Part shown: positions 13,149 to 27,612 of the stretch, in pieces
Position numbering within the stretch: position 1 is the first letter of the stretch
How the letters are laid out: each line of letters begins with the position of its first letter
NCBI RefSeq assembly: GCF_014805625.2
Contig: NW_023998414.1
Coordinates: 42,377,555-42,441,554, forward strand
Direction: 5' to 3'
DNA: 64,000 nucleotides
Source of the DNA: Glossina fuscipes
Lineage: Eukaryota; Arthropoda; Insecta; Diptera; Glossinidae
Position numbers and translations under genes: made by a program
The notes under the pieces: generated by a model
Told to the model about the DNA's origin: nothing
Database searches by the model: none
The model's input: the letters and a program-made list of their open reading frames with translations, nothing else

Positions 13149-16100
13149 TCTTTTTTTTTCTTTGTTTTCTTTTTTCTTACAAAATGAATACATTTTTTGC
13201 ATAATTATCATTATATAATAATAATTTATGTCAAATATTTACAGTATGGTCGCAAAGATAAGTCAATCCATCAAAGCTACTTTTGTAAGAGATAGAAAGA
13301 AAATATGTAGGCGAACAGAAGCTTTTTTTTCCCCTTTTTTTTTCTATATATGAAAAAGTTGCGTACACATATGGAATATATACATAAACAAAAGGCAGCG
13401 AATATAACGAATTGTAATTAAAATTAATGACAACACTTAACAAAAGCAAAAACAAATGCAGAAAAGACACTGTTTCCCACACTTAGATTTTGATGACATG
13501 AAAATTGTTTAAAATATAATCTTTTAGAAAAATCAAGATAGTTGCGGTAAGCTTAAGCTACGTATATATGTAAATATAATGATCGATAAGAATCCTTATC
13601 GAAAACTAGACGCGATTACCAAAGTGACCCTTTTACATAACAAAATCAAAAAATATGTATCATCCTGCACTTGTTCTCGAATAAAGAGATTTATCTAAAT
13701 CTCAATAACAATAGAAAAAAATTATCTCTAATTACACGGGTTGATGATACTTTCAGTAAAAAGAAGCAGTAGATAAAATGAATAAAAGCACATTAGTTAA
13801 ACATATTAGTTAAACTCGAATACCTGATCTCCTATACAAGACTTTTTAAGAGCCAGCATGAAAAAATTAAGTTTCAATAAATTTCCGTTAAGTGTTCGCA
13901 GTTCAGGCTTTGGAATATGCGGTTACGGCATATGCGGGGGAAGGCAGTAAATACAAAATATATTACGCGGATAGATGGGAATCGAACAATAATTGTAAAC
14001 TATTATTAACGCTGCTTTTCGATTTTTCGACTGAGAGCTTTTCGAACCTTTTGACAATTAATCTAAAGCTTGACTTGGACTTAGCCATCAAGAAAATCTC
14101 CTCTTCTTCAGTTACAAGACGAATTGTGGTCTTCTCTCTGCCCTCCGCATATATATTTGTGTATCAACTGTTCAACGATATTCGCAGTCATTTGTGAGCT
14201 TAAAGAGGACACTAGCATGCAATCAGAGCAAGATTTGGACTAAAATGATGCATGTATTGATTGTTATAATGCTTTTTTTACTTATTATAAGCGGGACTGA
14301 AGAGGATGAGACGCCCATTTTCATCGACGTCGAAGCGTGGCATCAACTTAATTGGTTAGTTGCAAGCAATTGTGTTGCATCCCGTAAGCGTTACAAAAAA
14401 AGGCAACACCACATTATTTTCATACGTATTACCTGAATGCAAAAAATGGAGAAGCAATCAACTGTCCTGACTGATAAACAATGCAATCAAACGAGATTAC
14501 AGGCTACTAAATAACTGTTTGTAGCTTGTTCTTGCTTAGATCAGTTCACAAAAGGCCGAATGAAAAAATCAAAGTATCTCATATCTTTTACTATAGATGC
14601 AGAACATGCTTAACAAGTTAACTAACAGACAGACCATTTTATGCATGTTATAATACTCATTCAATCATTCTTTAATGTGTTATGTGTAATTTAATGGTTA
14701 CTGTGCAATGGGCGTATGCGCACAGCTTCACTCTCACTGCCCAATTGATCGTTAATTAACCATTAAATTTGAAGAATTGTTACAATAAACAAGTGCTCTG
14801 TCATTAGTCCACTCTTAAGCCCCTAAGTCATGTTTTTTATTAAAAAAATAAAAAAAAAATAAAAAAAAAAAAAACAATCGTAATAAAAATTGTCAAACAT
14901 TTTAATTTACCGCCTCACCCTAATCAATCAATTTCGATTCATATTCTCTCTCAGTTTTTTTTTTTCTACTTATATTTACCGATTACAATCATTAAAGCCA
15001 TTAAGCTTTCCTCTTTCCTGCGGTGTGCTCTTCTCACACTCCGCGAAAAGGGTAGTTTTTTGTTAACAAATTTAGCTGCTTTTTTATAGTGTAGTATTTT
15101 GCGCGCAACAACGAGAACAACAATTTCCTCTTTTGACACTTTTTGTTTGTCAAGTACTCGGAGCGCTTATTCACTTGTACGAGGCTGTGTGTATGAGTAC
15201 TGCCCACATTTGTTACAATTTAAATAATACGCGATTTAACTTTTGTTACATTTATTTAACTGTATGGTTAGATGACAATGATAATTTTCAATTGCCGCTA
15301 TACATAAACACAACCAAAGCGGCAAAGTTCGCTCTAGGGGGGGAAATATTCAATATCCGCCACCTCAACATAATATACCGAAATTGCATATTATTATTTT
15401 TTTCTTTTTTTGTCAATTATTAGCCTATAGTTATAGCAGTTAACATATCTCAGGCCATTTGCATTCCTTCTTTGGGACGAGAACTTCAATCAGAATAAAT
15501 ACAAATGAAAAGTTTTACACATTTGAGATTATTTCAATTTTTGTACCCTACGCCAGTTGTTATACAAAAATATGTTATATTTGCTCGAATGCTTGCAACG
15601 CCCAAAAGGGCTTAAAATAGAGCCGCCTTTTATATAAGCTTGTCGATCTGTCTGCCCGTCTCGTTTTCTTCTATACAACTTATAGATCGCAATTTTTAAG
15701 ATATTTATAGATGGAAATCTATATACAAACTGCTTCTGATCGGGACAATTTTTCGATCACTTCTAATATAACACGTTAATTTGACAAGTCGTTATTTACA
15801 TAATTATAGGGTGATATTGGGTATTTAATGGTTGCCAAAACCCCACTATAAAGTCTTTATTTCTTTAATTGTCAGAACTGAGTTTGTAGACAGGTCATAA
15901 CCATTTTCAAACTGCGGAATTGAATGAAGAGTATATAGATTAAACCACGGTCATCCATCTAACTTCTTGGGGCATTGAAAATTTGAACGACTGAGTACAA
16001 TCTTTAGTATTTTAGTTGGGCGCGCATAGTCTACGTTTCATTCATTTATCATTTAATAGCACACAGTTGAAAGAAGAAACTTTAACTTCCCGCGAGCATG

Positions 16101-16409
16101 ATCCCAACATTCCTGGGGAACCAGAATAATGTCATAGGCAGGAACGAATTTCTCGCCTCTCGATAATGCGAAGCCTACTTAACACGTTAATATTTGATAA
16201 TGTTTAATATTTCACGCCTTCTCAACCATTTTGAAGTAACAACACAGCCCTCGCCAAACCCCACAAGATCAAGCAACTGCCCATGCCCGGTACGGACTAC
16301 AAATTCTTAAATTATACTTTAATCAGCTTAAAGTCACTCTTTTATTTACATTTTCCATACATCGTCCAAATTTCACCTTCCGTAGAGACATTTCAAAACA
16401 ATTTCATAC

Positions 16410-16560
16410 GTTTTTTCCATACCTCCTTTTGAATTGTAAACAATTTCGTATGTTTTTCAATCGAGTTTCCATACCTCTCTTTGATTTCATATGTTTTTCA
16501 TTCCAATATCCATACCTCCTTTTGAATTGTAAGCAATTTCATATGTTTTTTTCAATCTTC
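16410..16560. repeat. Imperfect tandem repeat, about 45-55 bp unit
   Basis: Three diverged units, each with a ccatacctc block, a tttgaattgtaa-type block and a catatgttttt or cgtatgttttt block, follow one another directly. The middle unit lacks part of the centre. Confidence 0.7.
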
Positions 16561-16913
16561 GCAATTTGAAACTTTAATACTTTGTCACCAGCACTTATTA
16601 AATGTAACCCCTAAAGATGGCATTTCCTTGTCGTCAGATTATTCAGAAGAACCATCAAAATCCTGAGCGCAAATAATGTCCAAACTTAGAGCATTGTATA
16701 CATTTCATTGTATATTTCTTCTTTGTCAACAGATGCAAACAGTAGGTATTGAGAAATTCAAATTAGGTCGTATTATTTTTTAGTTTTTGCCTTTTCTTCA
16801 ATTTCGGCACAATATCATTCATCATACAACGATCATAATAAATAGAACAACCCTGGATTTTTCTCTCCATAAATTGAAATTAGCAATTAGATCCGGCAGC
16901 TTTATTTACCGTT

Positions 16914-16921
16914 AACAGCTG
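16914..16921 (+). promoter_or_regulatory. AACAGCTG E-box core-promoter motif of Aven
   Basis: The octamer AACAGCTG lies about 82 bases upstream of the Aven start codon. This is the E-box motif found in many Drosophila core promoters. The same octamer precedes ZNF622 and, as a full palindrome, separates LACTB2 and THADA. Confidence 0.5.
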
Positions 16922-17002
16922 AGTTGAAAAAGCGGTTTCTAAGCAAATTATTAAAACGTAAACAAGTCTTAAAAGCAGGACAAACTTTAGCAAACTAATA
17001 AA

Positions 17003-17913
17003 ATGGAAGGCAAGGACAATCGATCCAAAGAGTAAGATTTTAAAAGTTATTTGTCTAATGCCAAGAAACTAAAATGAAGATAAATTGTGCTTATTGATTT
17101 TTTTTTTCTAGTAAACGACACAAAATGAAAGCACACTTCAGAAGCAAAAGTAAATATTGCACAAATTCATCTAGTTCGGGACCTAATGATACAGTGCGTA
17201 GTGTTGTAGATGTTGTGGATTCCAGTGATGAGCGATTTATTGAAGTTCATGAGTGGTCTAAGGGTGGTAGACGATGTCCAGCGCAAAAACAAAGAGATTA
17301 TCCGTTGGAAATGGATAGTGAAAATCCAGAAAATGAGCAAATGCGTGCGGGAGATTTTAAATTGATGTCTCAATTGCCCACTTCGATAGGTGGTCATTTT
17401 CAGTTCTCTACTGAAAAGCAATGGGAAATAGCGGAAAATGATCAGTTGCTAAATAAAACGGAAGCGAGCGAATATTTTAAATTTAATTTACAATTATTGA
17501 ACGTAGGCTTGCAAACGATACCATTTTACAAGCGAATGGATTATGCGGCTTCTATGTTTAGCGCGGAACAATTGTTGAATATGGAAAAAGCAAGTGAGGC
17601 AAGCGAAAAGATATATCAACAGGTGTTGAAGGAACATATAGAAAATCCTAAACTTAAAATTAATTCGGGCAGTCAAAAATCTAGAGATTCAGCCCGAAGC
17701 CAAAAGCCGGAAAAACCATTAACAGATAATGAAACAAATGATGAACTGGAAGATTTGTTGAATATAAGCACAGATCCAGCAGCTAAAATCGATTTACCAA
17801 AAAGCCAGGAAACATCTGCAAATGTTGAACCAGATCGACACCTACCAGGTGTAAAAGGGGCCGAAAATAAAAATGAGATACAAGAATGGTTGGATAATGT
17901 TTTAGAAGAATAA
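17003..17913 (+). CDS. Aven: Aven, cell death regulator (two exons)
   Basis: Two exons, 17003-17031 and 17112-17913, joined by an 80-base GT-AG intron, give 276 aa starting [14 protein letters not shown]. Aven proteins inhibit apoptosis through Bcl-xL and Apaf-1 and activate ATM/ATR signalling. Supporting features are the [10 protein letters not shown] block at about residues 101-110, the [19 protein letters not shown] block that follows, LEDLLNI in the acidic C-terminal half, and the closing [12 protein letters not shown]; these match the order of conserved blocks in animal Aven. The basic N-terminus recalls the longer arginine-rich start of vertebrate Aven but is much shorter. The ATG at 17003 is chosen because it joins in frame to exon 2; a later ATG at 17125 lies inside the same frame. 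The polyadenylation hexamer AATAAA at 17909-17914 overlaps the stop codon. Confidence 0.8.
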
Positions 17914-18222
17914 AGCTCTTCAAATTAATATAAAGGAAAATATAGTTTTATTATAACAATTAACGATAAAGGGCGGAAGGTCTACAAAAAGTCGTTGCCC
18001 TAAAATTAATAGGAACAAATTATTTTATGCACCTTTCAAATTCGGCGCTTCATTATTAATTTAATTATAAATAACTTCTATTCTATTGCTAGTTTTATTT
18101 TAACACTCAGTTAAATTATTTAAGATATAATAGCCATTTTAATAAAATCAAATATAAATCTCTTTTACACTATAAAATTTTATAATGGGCTGTTGAATTC
18201 GTTTAACAACCCTGTGCATTAT

Positions 18223-18230
18223 AACAGCTG
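18223..18230 (+). promoter_or_regulatory. AACAGCTG E-box core-promoter motif of ZNF622
   Basis: The octamer AACAGCTG lies about 120 bases upstream of the ZNF622-like start codon, in the 437-base gap after Aven. It is identical to the motif upstream of Aven. Confidence 0.45.
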
Positions 18231-18350
18231 CTACGACTGCACTATCCTGCATATCTTGTGAAGAGAACGTGTCGTGTGTCTTTTTCGGCTCAATCGTCAA
18301 ATTGTATATCAAAATTTTTGAATTGTGAAATTAAAAAATAGAATCAAAGA

Positions 18351-19604
18351 ATGTCGAATTTTACTTGCATCAACTGCAGCGTGAAATTCGCTAACGCAGA
18401 CATGCAACGGGAACACTATAAAACTGACTGGCATCGGTACAATTTGAAAAGACGAGTTGCAGAAATGCCACCAATTACGGCCGAGGATTTTCAAACTCGC
18501 GTTTTAGAAATGCGTAATGCTGAGGCAATGGTCAATGCCGACAGGCAAATGAGCTTATATTGTAATGCTTGTCACAAGCAATTCGGCAATCACAACGCTC
18601 ACGACAATCACTTGAACAGCAAGAAGCATCGAGATAATCAGCATAAGTTCGAGCAGCAAAACGATGGAATTGATAAGGAAATAACAAGTAGATCTGTAAT
18701 AGGGACAAAGGCGTCTTCAACAATAGCTACTTCTCCTCAGGATAAACCAAAATATATTTTGGTAACAGATAATAATCACACCATACACAATGACGATTTT
18801 GACGACATTGAAGAAGAAGAAGAAATTGTAGGTGCAGATTTAGAATTGGAAGAATTGCCAGAAAATCCGTTGAACGTTAGAAATTGTCTCTTCTGCGTAC
18901 ACGAAGCCGAGGATATTATGGATAATTTAAAACACATGTCAATAGCTCATTCATTTTTCATACCTGATGCAGAGTACTGTGTGGATCTGGAAGGTTTGCT
19001 CTATTATTTGGGTGAGAAGGTGGCAATTTATTTTGTTTGCTTGTGGTGTAACGATCGCGGGAAAACCTTTTACACCTTGGACGCTGTGCGCAAACATATG
19101 ATTGATAAGGGCCATTGCCAAATGCTACAAGAAGGCTTGGCATTGGCAGAATACGCAGACTATTATGACTATAGTCCCAGTTACCCAGATCACGTAATAG
19201 AATTGTGCCTCCTATCGTCTCATCTCTATTCTGTTAATTTCTTCTTGTTTTAGGAAGAAGGTATGGATATCGATGAAGAGGTCGTACCTGACCTGTTAGA
19301 TGGCGATGAATATCAATTGGTCTTACCTTCCGGGGCAGTTATAGGTCATCGCTCTTTATTGCGTTATTATAAACAATATTTAAATCCAAACCGCTGTATT
19401 GTAGCTAAAAAATCCGACCGTAGGCTACATCATCTATTGAGTACCTATCGTTCCTTAGGTTGGTCTACTACACAACAGCATGCGGCCGCTCGTAAGGCAC
19501 GTGATATTCATATGATGAAACGTGTTCAAGCCAAATGGCAAATGAAACTGGGTTGCAAAGCTAACAAATTACAAAAACATTATCGTGCACAAGTTCTATT
19601 CTAA
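18351..19604 (+). CDS. ZNF622/Rei1-like 60S ribosome maturation factor
   Basis: Exons 18351-19193 and 19254-19604 (60-base intron, phase 0) encode 397 aa, close to the fly homologue CG6769. Rei1/ZNF622 proteins act in the cytoplasm late in 60S subunit maturation, helping to remove export factors near the tunnel exit. The first C2H2 finger uses C6, C9, H22 and H28. The second uses C71, C74, H87 and H93. Two more C2H2-like units start with CLFCVHEAEDI (about 177) and CLWCNDRGKTF (about 228). An acidic run (DDIEEEEEIV) precedes finger three. The C-terminal blocks LPSGAVIGHRSLLRYYKQ and LGWSTTQQHAAARKARD are signatures of the family. The start codon directly precedes the first finger, as in homologues. 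Confidence 0.92.
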
Positions 19605-20729
19605 AATGTTTTTATATTTATTTCGAAGTTGCATGTGTTTACGATCGACAAACTTATGAAAAATCTTTACACAAATTTAAATATGGAATATGGAAAAACT
19701 CAATTTGTGGAAATCGTACAAAGTGCATAAAATTTTTATTACCTACCAAAAAGTAAACACTATAATAAAAATAAAAAAGAAAAATATAGTAATCATTGAA
19801 ATTTTAATTTATCGAAATTAAAGACTGCAAAATATATTGACAACCAGGTTACAAGAGCTTGCAGTTTTTGTACTAACATAATATAGTAATAATATAGTAA
19901 TGGACGTTACCGAAAATACTTGCGACGAAGAGAGAAATTTCAAAAGCCAAATAAACTATTAACGTACGTACAGTGTACTAAGGAAGACCGTACAATAAAT
20001 GTAATGAATGATGAACGGCTTTATAGTAAAAGAAAGCTTGTAACGGCCTTTAATACGATCATATAGTATAAAAAAAAGCTTTCTTCAACACTGATTTGAG
20101 GCGAATTTTAGATGATGAATCAAAAATGAAAGCTATAAAGAATCTTGCAATTGTCAACGCCAATCTTGATACAAATACGTATCAAACCTTTAGATCGAAT
20201 CGATTGATATAAATCCAAGCTATCGGCGACAATAATTTAGAGATTTTGTTTTGCGGTGGACTGATCACGTCTACTCTAAAGCTAGGAATGTAGGATTTGA
20301 CTATGAAAATATGTTTACAAAGTTAAAGCTGGTTCCAATTATGTCGAATGACAATCTCATCCAGATTAAAATCGTTTAATGCTTATCCATGATCTGTGCA
20401 TAAATGTCAAAAATTAAGTTAATTAGAAATGGCTTACTAAACATAACTATATATATATATAACTATAACGAAAATAATCGTAATAGAAAAAATTGTTCAA
20501 ACATCCTCTAAACGAAGACACGAGCTTTCATAAATTTTAGCTTTCAAAATTTCTTCAACAATAAAAAGTATTTAATAAATACAATCCGAAAAGCGGAAAA
20601 ATATGTACAGTTTTAGTGCCGAGAAAATTAAAAACAAAAGTCTTTATAGTAAATATTTATATATACGTACACACTTCGGAGAATCACCCACTCTCCCGTC
20701 CCTCACACTAAATAACGTACAAAGTTTAA
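19605..20729. other. Intergenic, 3' to 3' between ZNF622 and mnb
   Basis: AT-rich DNA containing the 3' untranslated sequences of the two convergent genes and a short TA run near 20450. No open frame or repeat stood out. Confidence 0.6.
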
Positions 20730-20882
20730 TTAATTATTAACTGGAGGACTCTGTTGACCCAAGACACTCATCATGAGTGAAGAAGTATCGTCACTCGAGG
20801 TACCGTAATCGCTATTGCAGCTTCTGTTTTCTCCGCTGTTACTACTGCTGCCGCTGCTAACAGACAAACACATATCGCTGCA
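20730..20882 (-). other. In-frame extension after the mnb stop codon
   Basis: On the minus strand, directly after the TAA at 20885-20883, the same frame continues for 50 sense codons to a second TAA at 20732-20730. The translation is Ser/Asn/Gly-rich (SSGSSSNSGENRSCNSDYGT) and ends in a GQQSPPVNN-type sequence. Its composition is like the coding exon before it and unlike ordinary AT-rich 3' UTR. It could be a readthrough extension, coding sequence cut off by a recent nonsense mutation or base error, or part of an alternative exon. Confidence 0.5.
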
Positions 20883-23482
<2,600 letters not shown>

Positions 23483-24159
23483 CGTTTCCCGAATGTGAAA
23501 ATAAAAATTGTAAAATAATTAACAAAAAATTTTATATTAATATTTACAAATTGTTGGTTTGTCGTAAGAAGCATTTCGACGGAAAAGTTATGGAAATCGG
23601 ATCCAATTATGGTATGATAAACACGAAGGGCAATTAAAAAACGTAAGCGGAGAGAAAAACGAGAATTAAGCAAGAATTTTAAGAGATTTTCGATTTCAGT
23701 TCGCTTTAAAAGTCATTCAGGAAAATATTTCGAAACATCGAATATGAAAATATAAAATTAAAATTAGCTTTGCCTTTGAGGTGAAGAAAAAACAAAAAAA
23801 ATATATTGAAACAAGCCTTGAATTGAATTTCAAATACGCAATGCTAACTGCGATAGATGGATAGACATGCATATAAGATAATATATAAAAAGTACTTAGT
23901 TCCCATCAAAATCATAGCTACTAACTAACATATATTCAAAATGATATAATTTTTCACATCAAAAAATACGTTCAGTTACCTCATCTCAAATAAATTGGCA
24001 CGTGGATAACTTTTTTTTTTTTTTTTTTTTTTTGAAATATCCTCCATATCGGTATCAAAGGAATGAGCTTAAAGAGTAGAATGCGAAAAGCTAAGCGTGT
24101 TAACTCTTAATTAATTATGGCCGATGCGACATGGTGGTCAGAACATAACAATTTAATTG

Positions 24160-24331
24160 TTCCCTAACAAAACATTTTAGGGAAGTAAAGGTTGATAGAA
24201 TCTCAATTTTATTTCATTCAGTTTTTGGTGACTATAAATAAAAGATAAAAACATGGGGTGACAAAGATTTTAATGATGGTGGCTATGCGAGATTCAACCC
24301 CAGCCGAATATAACTTTCTCAGTAGTTATAC
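24160..24331 (-). repeat. Dispersed repeat, copy B
   Basis: This is the partner of copy A at 9436-9598. It ends in the shared terminal motif; on the minus strand this reads gagaaagttatattcggctg and continues into gggttgaatctcgcat. The segment just before it (24040-24100) shares cggtatcaaaggaatgagct and tagaatgcgaaaagc with 24950-25000. Confidence 0.7.
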
Positions 24332-24401
24332 CCGCCACTGTAAGATGGGATATACTCATTTTGTATTTTTCCACAAACATCCAAAATAAAGGCACAGAGA
24401 C

Positions 24402-24500
24402 GCTATAAAGTATATATATTCTTGATCAGCGTAAAATTCTGAGTTGATGCAGCCATAGCCATGCGCCGGTGTGGTGTGTGCTTTTGGTAGTCTCCTGGTC
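24402..24500 (+). repeat. Fragment of a common fly interspersed repeat
   Basis: The segment gctataaagtatatatattc followed by ttgatcagcg resembles, from memory, a block found in many fly interspersed elements. Only about 100 bases are recognisable. It abuts copy B, which suggests nested or composite insertions. Confidence 0.5.
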
Positions 24501-24904
24501 GCAAAAATAAATATATCGACTTCAAATCAGGTCGAAACATTGGAAGTTTCTGTACGCAGATTGATATTGAGAATGGGTCAAATTGGTCGGAGCAGAAGCG
24601 CGCAGTGGGGCATCAACTGAACTTAACTCAGTTTTATTGAACAAAAATTTTTGGAAATTGTTAAAGTTACAAGGCAACATTCCACATTTGCCTTACGAGA
24701 TACTTTACTCTCTAGGCCCAGAAATGGAACCAATCGGCCGTGTCGACACAAAGCTGCGAGTAATTAAATTCGATTTTCCTCACGTTTTTGAGATTTAATG
24801 CTTATTTATCATAAGGCAAACAAGACAAAACGGTTAAAACTACGCTGCACAGTCCTCAAATGAAGATATATTAAGTGCCTAAAAATAGATTAATTTTAAA
24901 ATGA

Positions 24905-25060
24905 ATATGGCCGACACCGCGGTTAATTTTTTCTTAATAATACCAGCGATATGGGTATCAAAAAAAAGAACTTGGCAGAGTAGAATGCAAAAGGCATAGT
25001 GGCGGGTATGCGGGAGATTCGGCTACCGTCGAATACAACTCTCTCGCTTGTTTCATAATA
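24905..25060 (-). repeat. Dispersed repeat, copy C
   Basis: Begins tggccgacaccgcgg (compare the first bases of the window), contains gatatgggtatcaaaa and gcagagtagaatgcaaaagg, and ends in the shared terminal motif as ggagattcggctaccgtcga followed by atacaactctctcgcttgtt. Confidence 0.65.
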
Positions 25061-25461
25061 GAATTGATGACAGAGAGTTCTATTGCGATTATTATCTTAA
25101 AATATGAAATTTGATACAAAGTCCGAAAAACCCAGTAACGTAAATCCGTCTTTTGTGATTTTTACGGTATTTAATCATCTCCTTTTGAAATTAAGTTCGT
25201 ACCCCTGAATTGTGATTTTTAGGATAGTGGTTAGGTTTTATTCACAATTCTTACGACATTTATTTACAAATCATTTACAGAAATTTATATTTACAACAAG
25301 GCTTTAACACTCGCTCTAGTCTTATCCGTTTGAACATGACAATTCAGCTCTCTTGACTTGACTCTCTTCGTCTTCCCCAAATATTCTGCTTATACACTCG
25401 TTTACATGCACGCTACCATTAACCCATTAATCCATTTTCTGACAATTGTGGTTAATCTTTT

Positions 25462-25496
25462 CGCCAGTCGCCAGTCGCCAGTCGCCAGTCGCCAGT
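25462..25496. repeat. (CGCCAGT)n heptamer repeat
   Basis: Five perfect tandem copies of the 7-base unit CGCCAGT. Confidence 0.9.
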
Positions 25497-26362
25497 TGAA
25501 TGACGCCACGAATGTGTGCTTGGTTTTTCTCTTCTCGTAGATTTAATTTCTTAGAAAATCGGCTAATTATCATGAAAAATCAAATCACCAAAAATGACAT
25601 TTTCGTAACAATATTTTGAATTCTTCTTTGCTTTTTTTTCTCTTTTAATATATGTAAATATTTTCAAATATGGTGACTTAAAGGGAAATTCTTAGTTTAT
25701 TTTTCCTTATCATAAACCTCGGCTTTTCCGTGGGAAATTATTGCTTATAAGGTGTGGAGAGTGATATTCTGTTATTGGGTTAATTTTGTAGATAAAGAAT
25801 TCAAATATAGAGAGCTGTCTTCTTGCATTCTATCAAAGTTTTCCCATCGTTGCAAAGTTAGGACTACCTTGTTAATCCTTTTCACGTCTTTTATGCTTTG
25901 CGGGAGATCAAATTTCTTTTCGTTTAAATGAAAAAGGATATCCTTCAAGTGACATCAGTATGTGAAAGCACGTGAAAACATTCGCTATTTAGCACTTTCT
26001 CGAGTTGGCCGTGAAATTATCGCACATTAAATGTTTTTAAATATAATTTCATAATACCATCCTCCGCTAACGCACGTAGCATATTTTCGAAAAATAAAAA
26101 AATTTTTACTAAAATTAACATCTGTTGCCGTTTTCTGAATCAGTATTTTAAAAAGATTTTTTTAATTTTATTTTCAAACTTTTCCATATTTACGCGTTAA
26201 TGTAAAATTTTATTTAAAGATACATCATAGTTTGACTGCTATCACCTTCTATTACAATGAGATATACGAAAACCATAAAAGGGTGCAGACAAAGCACCCG
26301 ATCGTATGAATTGCCGTCGTCATTTCATTTTCTAACTACATTTCATAATTTCATTTATTGAC

Positions 26363-27455
26363 TTATAGGTTACCGGTTTTCTTTAAGACATAAGTTTCTT
26401 CGGTGCTTTGCAATACCTTTAAGAGTTTACCTTCTTTTACAAGTTTTGACAAATGGTGACCAACATTAAGAGAAGCGGCAGACCACAGGTGTTCAGGGAC
26501 CTCTTGGTATATCACTTTCACCACATCCATAGATTTCATGTGCTTGTGAGGATTTCGCATGAAAAGATCGAGAATCTGTTCTTCTCTTTGCAATCGATGT
26601 TTTATATAATATTTTATTCTCGCAATTGGATCTTCTATAATGTTACCATGTCCAGGATATATAATAGCAGGATTAATGCTTAATATATTTTCTAAGCTTT
26701 TCATATAACTGTATAAATCTTCAAAGACCGCGGTACCTTCTCCTGAAAACCAAACTTATTTTATATATATATACTTTTAAGTTAAGCTTATCGTTATATA
26801 CCCAATATGCAGTCCCCACTGAAGAGTATCCCTTCAGGCGTGGTAAGAATAATGTGATCAGTAGTGTGTCCAGGAGTATGTACTATTCGCAGTTTGCTCC
26901 CAACTACCTCATATTCTTCTTGATCTTTCAATGATTGAATTTGAACATTTGGCGGGATTTCGGGGCACATGTCGGTCTCGTTTATTCGAGGATGTTTGTA
27001 AACTTGGCAATCTTTAGTGTAAAAAGAAATTATTAAACAAAATCTTTCGCTTGAGCTTAGGTCCAATATTTATAACATTAAAAACTATGCAAAGACATAC
27101 CTGTATCAGCAAACATTCTTAAAATATCCTTAACTCCACCTACATGATCATGATGCCAATGAGTTAAAATAATTCCGCCTATTGTAGCTCTTTCCTCCTC
27201 CAAAACTCTACCTAAATGTTGCAGATATTCAGGCACGTCAATATCGCCAGTGTCAATCAGAAGACGCCTCCAAATGGATAGAAATTACATATTTTTCTCT
27301 TATTCGCTTAAGCTGCGTTGTAAGTTGTGGATTTACCTTTTTCCAGTACCTAATAAGTAGGTATTTGTGCCCTGCAAAGTCATAGGACCGGGATTGCATC
27401 CCAAAATTCTAATTATTGATGAAGAAAGTCTAGTAACTGGTGGAATGAATGCCAT
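26363..27455 (-). CDS. LACTB2-like metallo-beta-lactamase-fold endoribonuclease
   Basis: Four minus-strand exons, 27455-27337, 27267-27101, 27011-26802 and 26742-26363, join in phase to give 291 aa, close to the length of fly CG12375. LACTB2 is a single-strand-specific endoribonuclease; in mammals it works in the mitochondrial matrix. The zinc-binding HxHxDH motif is [10 protein letters not shown], with H76, H78, D80 and H81. Further metal ligands lie in HTPGHTTDH and in [20 protein letters not shown], and the IIYPGHG block is intact. The last exon carries the C-terminal winged-helix-like domain typical of LACTB2 ([20 protein letters not shown]). The N-terminus [20 protein letters not shown] starts straight into the conserved fold, so no clear targeting peptide is seen. 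It is divergent to THADA. Confidence 0.92.
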
Positions 27456-27521
27456 TTTATATTTAATGAATGCGTGCCAAAAATTTTCTTCTTTGTTCAA
27501 CTGTTCATTATTTATTTATGT

Positions 27522-27533
27522 AAACAGCTGTTT
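27522..27533. promoter_or_regulatory. Palindromic E-box in the LACTB2/THADA bidirectional promoter
   Basis: AAACAGCTGTTT is a perfect 12-base palindrome near the middle of the 157-base space between the two divergent start codons (about 67 bases from LACTB2 and 80 from THADA). It contains the AACAGCTGTT E-box motif of Drosophila core promoters. No TATA box was seen between the genes. Confidence 0.6.
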
Positions 27534-27612
27534 GTATGACGTTCAACGTTTTCACATGGTTCGCATGGTAAACATATTATATATGAAGACAATTTAGAAA
27601 AAAAAGTAAAAA

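Larger units (their letters stand above)
1..16900. other. Gene-poor AT-rich region
   Basis: No conserved protein-coding gene could be recognised on either strand of this stretch. The open frames are short and lack familiar domains. It holds two degenerate mariner copies, several microsatellites, one assembly gap and one copy of a dispersed repeat, all listed separately. The first 100 bases resemble the repeat near 24.9 kb (both begin with tggccgacac and contain tagaatgca). The region may be intergenic or a large intron of a gene lying outside the window; the sequence does not decide. Confidence 0.6.
23483..26362. other. Repeat-rich interval between mnb and LACTB2
   Basis: No coding exon was recognised, although the missing 5' exons of mnb would be expected upstream on the minus strand. 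The interval holds a T tract at 24011-24033, several dispersed-repeat segments at 24.0-25.1 kb and a heptamer repeat at 25.46 kb. Confidence 0.6.

Noticed and set aside
14194..14436. Small secreted protein candidate (hydrophobic start, then acidic stretch)
   Set aside because: An 80-codon frame with a signal-like segment but no conserved feature, promoter or neighbours; frames like this are expected by chance in AT-rich DNA.
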